In this document: positions 56,666 to 64,000 of the stretch, piece by piece
Position numbering within the stretch: the first letter of the stretch is position 1
How the letters are laid out: each line of letters starts with the position of its first letter
Assembly: GCF_023065955.2 (NCBI RefSeq)
Contig: NW_026622930.1
Span: forward strand, 23,909,449 to 23,973,448
DNA length: 64,000 nt
Reading direction: 5' to 3'
Source of the DNA: Ursus arctos
Lineage: Eukaryota > Chordata > Mammalia > Carnivora > Ursidae
Notes under the pieces: model-generated
The model's database searches: none
What the model saw: the letters and a program-made list of their open reading frames with translations, nothing else
Told to the model about the DNA's origin: nothing
Made by a program: the position numbers and the translations under genes

Positions 56666-59600
56666 GTAGGTTTCCATGAGCAATTGTTGCAGGTCACAAC
56701 TTCTCCACAGTGCCACTCTCAAATTCCTTCCCCTACATCCTCGGTAAACTGGCTTTTGACTGTGTCTCCATTAGGCTCAGAAATGTTTTGGGTCATATCT
56801 TTAGAAAAAGCTTCATAGAGAAGAGCCCTCAAAAAAAAGCCAGAGGGATTGTAAAAACCAACTCCCTGCCCTTTTTACTTTTATTCTTAAGGTGATTTAT
56901 TCCTTTCAGTTTCTTTTTTTCCCCTCAGAATCCCAAGTCTTTTATCGTGTGATGTAATTTGTTAGTTTTGAATGATGAACTGTATAGGGTGTTGTCTTTA
57001 TTGCATCTGTTTTACAAATGGGGAAATGGATTTAGTTTTGGAGAGATGGATAAACTCAGGTTTACACAGCAAGTCACTGTCAGGTATATGATTAGAACTT
57101 AAAAGCAGCTTTAATTTCTTCTAACTCTTGCCACTGGACTGCGGTGTTGGCTAAAAAGCAGTTGGTTTTCTTAGGAAATATCTAGCAGGCTAGGCTTTTG
57201 ATTGCAGAGGGTGAAAGTGTTGGCCATCTTAAGTCCCAATTGCTCAGCCTCCTTGATTGTCAAAGAGAGAGGTGGGAAGTAGTGATTGCCTGAGTGCCCT
57301 GCCTTATGTCCCTTTGCAGTTAAAGGAATCCAAGAGAGCAGTGAATAGTCTTCGCGACTTCGTGGATGATGAGGATGACGATGACCTGGAGAGAGTCAGC
57401 TGGAGTGGGGAACCTGTGGGAAGTAAGTAGAGGAGGCTGTAGGTAGGGTTTGATATTCAGGGTTCTTGTCACCAATGAAGGCCCCACTTGCTTATTTCGT
57501 TAGTGCTTGTTAGGAAGGGGAATGAGGGTAGGCTATTTTTAGATGAGCATACATTTGGAAATTTAACCCCAGAGGAAATTTGAGGAAATAACAGCGGTAG
57601 TTCCCATATGGCTCTCTAGGTCTGCCATCCTCGAGCTAATGCTTGGTTGGCTATTTTGGACTCATTTGGGATGCTTGTTAAAGTTAGGTTCCTAGGCTTT
57701 ACTCCAGAGACTGATTCAGTAGGTCTTGTGGAGGTGGGGGGGTCTTAATTTATAATAGGTACTGCAGGTGCTTCTAATATTCAGTCATATTTGGAACTGC
57801 CGGCTTAATTGCTCATAACTGGCTGGCAGGACTGACTTCCTTAGCCACCAGGCCTCACTGTCTAGCTGTTTTATAATACCACTTAACACCTTTGCAGAGT
57901 CCATCTGATTTTTAAGAATATTTTTAAAAATTTTCTTAATATAGGAAATACCATCAGGATTGAAAATCAAGTATTTTAGGCATACAGTGTAAAGTTTCCC
58001 TCCCACACTGTCATGCATCTACTATTCTCAGTTCCTTCTATTCCAAAACACTGCTGTTGTTTGCTTCTTGTGTGTTCAACTAAAGATTCTTTTTACATTT
58101 GGAAATGCATATAGGAATATATATTCTTATTCCCTTTTTTACTCCAGTGGTAGCATACTTTATACCTGCTCTTTTCACTTGGAAATATAGCTTGGAGATC
58201 TTTCTATATCAGTACCTAAAGAAGTTTCTCTTTTAAAACAGCAGCATAGTATTACATTGTATAGATTTTCCATAACTGATTTAACCAGCCCCCCCCCTTT
58301 TTTAAAGATTTTATTTATTTATTTGACAAAGCAAAAGAGTACAAGGAGGGGGGGACGGCAGAGGGAGAGGGAGAAGCAGGCTCCCTGCTCAGCAGGGATG
58401 TGGGATTTGATCCTAGGACCCCGGGATCATGACCTGAGCCAAAGGCAGACACTTAACCGACTGAGCCACCCAGGCCCCCCTAACCAGTCCACTTTTCCTG
58501 AACTTTAGATAGTTTCCAATCTTTCCTGGTCTATATAGCTATCAATAACCTTGTTTCCTGCCGAACGTGAGTACGTGAAAGATCAATTTTTAGAGTGGAA
58601 TCACTGGCAGAGGGTATTTGCATCTCTATGGGGTACATGTTGCCAGATTGTTCTCCACAGGGATTGTACCAGTGTACTCCCACCAGCAATGTTCGAGTGT
58701 TCCTGTTTCCCCACGGCCTTGCCAGCAGAGTATTATCAGACTTTGGATCTTCGCCAATCTTACAGGGGCCAGTGGTACCTCAGTGTACTTCACTTTGTGT
58801 AATTCTCTTTTTAAGTATGAGCTTGAGCATCTTTTCATATGTTTAATAGCCATTTTAATTTCCTTTTCTGTGATCCATTTATTAATTTCCTTCGCTCCTC
58901 TTTCTGTTGATTACTCTATTTGATTTTATCCTTTCTCCCTGCCCCAATTTTTTAAGTCCATGTCAGTAAGGGACCAGGGCCTCTGGTGAAAAACTCAGTG
59001 TATATTAGAATGCTGGATGTCAAGGATTATTTTGGATGAGAATCACTCACTTAGCTCTTATTATCTCATAGGTATCTCATGGTCCATCAAAGAGACTGCT
59101 GGTAATAGTGGGTCAAGCCAGGAGGGGCGTGAACAGCTAAAGAGCCGAAACAGCTTCTCCACCTGTGCGCAACTACCCAAACCTGCTTCTACCTACTCCC
59201 TGAGCAGCTTTTTTAGAGGTAAAGAGTGATGGTTAAAAGGACAGAGAGTCCTCTTTTCTTTTCAAAAAACCAGTCAGGCTATAATTTTCACTTACTCTGG
59301 AGGAAAAAGATTATTGAAGGATAAAGAATTGTCTTTGGAGCTGGCAGTTGGGGAATAGAAATGGGAGAAATGAGAGAAATTCAGGGGGATTAGACTGGGT
59401 TTCAGGAACTGATGAACAAAACTGACATTAGCTCTGTGGCAAGTACTGAAGAAATTTGCGTAGGTCGGAATTCCTTTCTGCCCCTGTGGATTGCTGTTGG
59501 GAACCCTTGTGCATTGCTAGTGGGGATGTAAAATGATACAGCCACTGTGGAGCACAGTATGGCTCCTTTAAAAAAGCCAGACATACAAGGATAGACACTG

Positions 59601-62600
59601 TATGATTCCATTTCTGTAAGGTACCTAGTATAGTCAGGTTCATAAAGACAGTAAAATAGTGGTTACTAGGGGCTGGAGGTAAGGAGGCATGGGGAATTAC
59701 TGTTTAATGAGTACAGAGTCTCAGTTTGGGATGATGAGAAGGTTCTGGAGATGGATAGTGATGATGGTTATACAGTGTGAATGTACTCACTGCCACCGAA
59801 CTGTACATTTAAGGATGGTAAAAAATGCTAAAGTTTTTTTTCTTTTTTTTCTTTTTTTTTTTTTAAGATTTTATTTATTTATTTGACAGAGAGAGAGACA
59901 GTGAGAGAGGGAATACAAGCAGGGGGAGTGGGAGAGGGAGAAGCAGGCTTCCCGCTGAGCAGGGAGCCTGACGTGGGGCTCGATCCCAGGACCTGGGATC
60001 ATGACTTGAGCTGAAGGCAGATGCTTAACAACTGAGCCACCCAGGCACTCCAAAAAAAGCTAAAATTTATGTCATGTATATTTTACCACAGTTTAAAAAA
60101 TTTTCCATCCTGACTGTGTTTTTCGTGGAACCTCAAATATCTGAAGTTGAATGGAGGTTTTTTTTAAGCCTTGAGTTCCCATATTGCATAAAAAGTTCTA
60201 TACATATTGCATCCTTAACCAAGTCTGAAATGGCTCCGACTTAAACTATTGACCTCTTCCCTTATATGTTCTTTACCTTCAGGGAGAACTAGACCTGGAA
60301 GTTTCCAGTCCCTTTCTGATGGTAAGCATTGACCTTCTGCCCTTGATTGCTGTAGGAGATGTTACTGATATGGGGTACAGTCTGGGAAGCCATGGGGGAC
60401 AGGTGGTAATTAGATGGAATTTCTTCTGAATCTACCACCATTATTAAAGAAATTTTCTGATACTGAGTAAGGAGGTCAAGATCATTCTGGCTATAGGAGC
60501 AAGGGGTGACTTCTGGGGTGCTGTCTTTGGGGAGGAGCTGAGATCTACTTTGGGCCATAAAGATGCCTAAGATGCCTTGGGACCTCACAAGTTAAAAAAA
60601 TGTGTGTGAGAAGGAAGCAGTAGAGGAAAGGATTGACCTGAGGATGGTGTCCTTCTGAACCAGCTACCTGTTCTTTTTTAGCTCTGTCGGACGTGCCTCC
60701 CAAAAGCTATGCTCCAGAGCTGGGCAGACCCAAGGGGGAGTACAGGGTGAGTTGTATCTTACACTGGCGTGACACTTCTCACGGTTCAAAGCACTTTGAC
60801 ATACATTATCTTGTTTGATCTTCCCAACTTTTTGAGCAGCTATTATTTTAACTTTTTTGTAGATAAGAAAACTAGATATCTAAACATCAGGGCTTGCCTT
60901 GGGTCTTACAACTATTAAGTGGTGGAATTGGGACTCACAGTCTATTTTCTCATCCTGTCCTAGCACCTTCCTTACCCATTATACTGCCTTTTGGAGGCTG
61001 TACTTTGAAACATTTGATCGTCGCTGGGGTCTAGAAGCTTGGTGGAGCTCATATTCCCAAGAAGCATGTAATGAAGCAAATTAATTCATAAGGAAGAAAC
61101 TGTATCATTAGGTTCAGAAGAGAAACATGTCTCCCTCTTTCCTTCTGTCTGCAAAGACATTCATTAGAATCCCAAAATGTGACTAATTATATCTAGGGAA
61201 TGAGATCCTGAACCAGTAGGCATAGGGTTTTGTCAGTGAGTTCTTTCCCTCTTTGCATTGTCCCTGTTCTAATTCCTTCAGAAACTCAGAACAAGACCAT
61301 CCCTGTTCTTCGTTTTTGTTTTTGTTTTTTTCATTCATTCCCTCCCACAAAATATTTCCCTATTGGAGAATAAAAATGAGTTTTAGGTGAGGAGCTGGGA
61401 CACTGATAATTCTGATCCCTTAACTTCCTACAATTTATGTGTTGCTAACATTCCAGGATTACAGCAATGACTGGAGCCCCAGTGACACAGTGCGACGCCT
61501 CCGGAAGGGCAAGGTAGGGTCACTGGAGAGAGAATTCTTGTGGGGAAAAAATTTGCAAGATACATATATTGTAAAGGATTTTTATCCAGAATATATAAAG
61601 AACAATGATTATCTTTAGTAAGATAAACAACCCAATAAAAAACTTGGCACAAGATTTAACCAGTTACATCAGAAAGAAGTTACATGAATGGCCAAAGAGC
61701 ACTTGAGAAGATCTTCCACATCAACAGTTATCAAGAAAGTGTGAATTAAAACTGTGAGATACTCCGGGGATGTACTGTGTGGTGACTAACATAATACAAT
61801 AAAAAATCTTTAAAAAAAAAAAAACAAAAAACTGTGAGATACTACTATACAGCCGCTAGAGTGGGTAAATTTAAAAATATTGATCATACGAAGCATTGGG
61901 AGGCCAGGAGGAGCTAAGCTCTCATACAGCAAGAGCAAGAAAGTGAAATGTTGAAACTACTCTGGAAAACAGTCTGGCAGCTTCTTACAAAGTTAAACAT
62001 ACACTTAATTTTATTGCTAGACATTTACAATCCAAGATAAGTGAAAACATATGCTCAAAGACTTCTACACAGGGGCATCTGGGTGGCTCAGTAGGTTGAG
62101 TGTCTGACTTTTGGTTTCAGCTCAGATCATGATCTCAGTATCCTAGGATTGAGCCCTGTGATGGGCTCGCTCTGTGTGGAGCCTGCTTGTCCCTCTCCCC
62201 CTGTGCCCCCCCACTGTGTGCACACTTTCTCACATGTGCTCTCTCTCATTCTCTCTCAAATAAATAAAATCTTAAAAAAAGACTTGACACAGATTTTCAC
62301 AACAGCTGTATTCATAATAGATCCCAAAATGGAAATAACCCAAATATCCTTTAGTAGGTAAATGGATAAATGGTGGTATGTCCATACAATGTAAACTACT
62401 TACCAGTGAATAGGAACAAACTAGTAGTACTCACCATCACATATAGATTCCTCTGAGAAATGTGATATTGAGTAAAAGAAGCAAGATGTAAAAGAGTTCA
62501 TATTGAATGATTCTATTTCTGAAATTCTAGAAAAAGGAAAACTTCAGTGACTGAAAGATAAGTGGTTGCCAGGAGCTAGGGATGGAAGGGGGGGGTGTTG

Positions 62601-63910
62601 ACATCAAAGCTGACAAGGGAACTCTTTGGCGTGATGGAGTTCTGTATCTTGATTGTGGTCGCAGTTACATGGAATTTTATATGTACTTGTCAAACTCACT
62701 GAACTCTACACTTGAGTAGATTATTAAAAAGAGAACGAGTGATCTCTACCCTTTGGCTTTGGCAAGACTCCATCAGGACTTCCTTGCACACTAATTCTGT
62801 TCTTACTCTGCCAGGTCTGCTCACTAGAAAGATTCCGCTCCTTACAGGACAAGCTACAACTCCTAGAGGAAGCAGTAAGCATGCATGATGGAAACGTCAT
62901 TACTGCAGTAAGTTGTGGCTTTTGTTTGTTGTTTGCTTAATTGTTGTTTTCCTTAGTTTCTCAAAGTCCAATCAGCATAGGACTTTAACATTTTAGGTTC
63001 AATGTCTAGTAGAGATCCTGGATTCCTCTTGAAGTGTAGGATTCTCAGTAATACATGCTCTGAGGCTCAGCTGGCAGGAAATGCGTTGTCTGTGGAACTC
63101 TTGATAATAATCAAGAAGCAGCAGGTTGGCTACTCTGTTCCAAAAATCTGAGGGGGTCCTGGGCCGCTCAGTCAGTTGAGTGACTGACTCTTGATTTCAG
63201 TTCAAGTCATAATCCCAGGGTCGTGAGAGCGACCGCCACATGGGGCTCTGCGCTCAGCGGGGGGTCTGCTTGAGAATCTCCGTCTGCTTCTCTCCCTGCT
63301 TGTGTGCATGTGTGTAAGTGCACATGCGCGTGCTCTCTCTCTCTCAAATCTTTTGTTTTAAATATCTTTTTTTTTTTTTAAAGATTTTATTTATTTATTT
63401 GACAGAGAGCGAGAGAGGGAATACAAGCGGGGGGTGGAAGAGGGAGAAGCAGGCTTCCTGCTGAGCAGGGAGCCCAATGTAGGGCTCGATCCCAAGACCC
63501 TGGGATCATGCCCTCAGTCAAAGGCAGACGCTTAATGACTGAGCCACCCAAGCACCCCTCAAATAAATAAATCTTTAAAAAAATAAAAACAACAACAAAA
63601 AAGTCATCTGAGGCAGGAGAGGTGTGAGAGCAGTCTTTCCCAGAGCGAGATGTCTCTTGCCAGTATGGGAATGGGCAGGTGGACCCCTCTGAGACACAAC
63701 TCAATTCCAGATGTCTATCACTTGTCCTTCTATCCCATAGAGAAATCTGTTGTCTGGACATGCCAAGATTCCTAATGAGTCGCTGACCTCATTCCTACAC
63801 ATCAGGAGCTCAGGGCAGGGCTTTGTATTTGAAAGGTTACTCAGGGTAATTTATTCTTTGTTCTCTTTTCCTCTAGGTTCTGATCTTCCTGAAAAGGACA
63901 CTGAGCAAAG
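56573..63910 (+). CDS. VIPAS39: VIPAS39 (VIPAR / SPE-39 homolog), first eight coding exons; gene continues beyond the window
   Basis: VIPAS39 binds VPS33B to form the CHEVI-type tether. It acts with RAB11A in apical-basolateral polarity, in lysosome-related organelle and collagen-modifier trafficking, and is mutated in ARC syndrome. Eight exons join without a break to 631 nt (210 codons of about 493). The N-terminal half is acidic and serine-rich ([55 protein letters not shown]). A helical or coiled stretch follows ([19 protein letters not shown]), then the start of the Vps16-C-like domain ([20 protein letters not shown]). Phases agree at every junction and no disabling change is seen. It matches the human protein closely as I remember it. 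Neighbour AHSA1 is head to head, as in human. Confidence 0.96.
57320..57422 (+). CDS. VIPAS39: VIPAS39 coding exon 2
   Basis: 103 nt between ccctttgcag and gtaagt. [20 protein letters not shown] then [14 protein letters not shown]; an acidic cluster. Confidence 0.96.
57650..57790 (+). repeat. MER5-like hAT-Charlie fragment
   Basis: gatgcttgttaaagttaggt, actccagagactgattcagt and aggtcttgtggaggtggggg follow MER5A order. Confidence 0.6.
58080..58930 (-). mobile_element. Old L1 3' fragment, antisense, split by a SINE
   Basis: gtggaatcactggcagaggg, gttgccagattgttctccac, gtactcccaccagcaatgtt, gcatcttttcatatgtttaa are reverse L1 motifs. A SINE (58291-58480) splits it, with the duplication taaccag. 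Confidence 0.7.
58291..58480 (-). mobile_element. Carnivore SINE in L1, reverse orientation
   Basis: tttaaagattttatttattt, ending gactgagccacccaggcccc. Confidence 0.9.
59072..59218 (+). CDS. VIPAS39: VIPAS39 coding exon 3
   Basis: 147 nt between ttatctcatag and gtaaag. [49 protein letters not shown]. Confidence 0.96.
59480..60105 (+). mobile_element. L1 3' fragment split by a SINE
   Basis: gtgcattgctagtggggatg, actgtatgattccatttctg, ggttactaggggctggaggt, tactcactgccaccgaactg and gtcatgtatattttaccaca. The SINE at 59836-60050 interrupts it. Confidence 0.7.
59836..60050 (-). mobile_element. Carnivore SINE in L1, reverse orientation
   Basis: T-rich tail, taagattttatttatttatt, ending caactgagccacccaggcac. 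Duplication about aaaatgctaaa / aaaaagctaaa. Confidence 0.9.
60283..60321 (+). CDS. VIPAS39: VIPAS39 coding exon 4 (39-nt microexon-like)
   Basis: 39 nt between ttaccttcag and gtaagc, phase 1 on both sides. Encodes [13 protein letters not shown]. Its symmetric phase means it can be skipped without a frame shift. Confidence 0.94.
60682..60746 (+). CDS. VIPAS39: VIPAS39 coding exon 5
   Basis: 65 nt between ttcttttttag and gtgagt. [20 protein letters not shown] then YR. Confidence 0.95.
61457..61513 (+). CDS. VIPAS39: VIPAS39 coding exon 6
   Basis: 57 nt between acattccag and gtaggg. [19 protein letters not shown] (19 codons). Confidence 0.95.
61764..61830 (+). mobile_element. Very short 5'-truncated L1 insertion
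   Basis: ggggatgtactgtgtggtga, ctaacataatacaataaaaa and an A tail: only the last 50 bp or so of a young carnivore L1. It is bracketed by the duplication aaaactgtgagatact (61748-61763 and 61831-61846). Confidence 0.85.
62072..62280 (+). mobile_element. Carnivore SINE in L1
   Basis: ggggcatctgggtggctcag to caaataaataaaatcttaaa. Imperfect duplication aagacttctacacag / aagacttgacacag. Confidence 0.92.
62815..62907 (+). CDS. VIPAS39: VIPAS39 coding exon 7
   Basis: 93 nt between actctgccag and gtaagt. [20 protein letters not shown] then [11 protein letters not shown]. Confidence 0.96.
63152..63604 (+). mobile_element. Carnivore SINE whose tail was hit by a second SINE
   Basis: The sense SINE starts gggggtcctgggccgctcag at 63152; its CT-rich middle ends ctctctctctcaaatctttt. 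Tail sequence (caaataaataaatctttaaa) resumes after 63558. Outer flanks share atctgag. Confidence 0.85.
63366..63558 (-). mobile_element. Carnivore SINE nested in another SINE
   Basis: tttaaagattttatttattt, ending gactgagccacccaagcacc. It lies inside the tail of the opposite-strand SINE 63152-63604. Confidence 0.9.
63877..63910 (+). CDS. VIPAS39: VIPAS39 coding exon 8 (34 nt)
   Basis: Between cttttcctctag and gtgagc; encodes [11 protein letters not shown] plus the first base of Glu. The remaining exons lie beyond position 64000. Confidence 0.93.
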
Positions 63911-64000
63911 GTGAGCGTGAATTGAAAGAAATCTTCAGTTGACAAGATGCCTGCTACATTTGAAGGGAGAATGGCATTGTGGCTTCCATGCCAGAATTCA

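Larger units (their letters stand above)
57423..59071 (+). other. VIPAS39: VIPAS39 intron 2 (between coding exons 2 and 3)
   Basis: A MER5-like hAT-Charlie fragment (57650-57790: gatgcttgttaaagttaggt, gactgattcagtaggtcttg) and an antisense L1 (58080-58930) containing a SINE. Nothing else. Confidence 0.65.
61535..62735 (+). mobile_element. L1 3' part with two later insertions
   Basis: ttatccagaatatataaaga, aatggccaaagagcacttga, actgtgagatactactatac, cagctgtattcataatagat, gtggttgccaggagctaggg, acttgtcaaactcactgaac. A roughly 65-bp L1 tail (61764-61830) and a SINE (62072-62280) were inserted later. Confidence 0.75.

Overview
This is nuclear DNA of a carnivoran mammal. Genes are split into short exons with GT...AG borders, the introns are full of tRNA-Lys-derived carnivore SINEs (about 32 copies), and L1, L2, MIR and DNA-transposon fossils lie between them. 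The youngest SINEs carry an internal block that I associate from memory with bears and pinnipeds, so a caniform, probably a bear, is the best guess. The gene order SPTLC2 - ISM2 - AHSA1 - VIPAS39 matches human 14q24.3 in inverted orientation.

Layout. 1-15863 holds the last three coding exons of SPTLC2 (+ strand) in large repeat-filled introns. They are followed by a long, SINE-free 3' UTR that probably ends near 20.85 kb. 20.85-25.4 kb is intergenic: a broken L1 carries a U6-L1 chimeric retrocopy and a pile of nested SINEs. A CpG island at 25.4-26.4 kb holds the ISM2 start. Five ISM2 coding exons can be placed up to 38193. Exon 3 carries two opposite 1-bp shifts that put stops in the spliced frame, and I cannot find the AMOP-domain exon before the next gene, so ISM2 looks like a degrading gene here. 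AHSA1 (- strand) is complete in nine coding exons (51880 down to 44220) that add up to exactly 338 codons plus stop. A CpG-rich head-to-head promoter with three ZNF143/THAP11-type motifs (52.25-52.43 kb) separates it from VIPAS39 (+ strand). Its first eight coding exons (210 codons) are present, and the gene runs off the right edge.

Function. SPTLC2 is the catalytic subunit of serine palmitoyltransferase (first step of sphingolipid synthesis). ISM2 is a secreted isthmin-family protein. AHSA1 is the HSP90 ATPase activator. VIPAS39 is the VPS33B partner in apical and late-endosomal trafficking. They are unrelated neighbours, not a pathway; only AHSA1 and VIPAS39 seem to share regulatory DNA.

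I found no CRISPR array, bacterial operon or clearly new biological system. The best leads are the apparent ISM2 loss, the U6-L1 chimera, a roughly 65-bp L1 insertion with target-site duplications, and the triple ZNF143-type promoter. All identifications come from reading and memory; no database search was possible.
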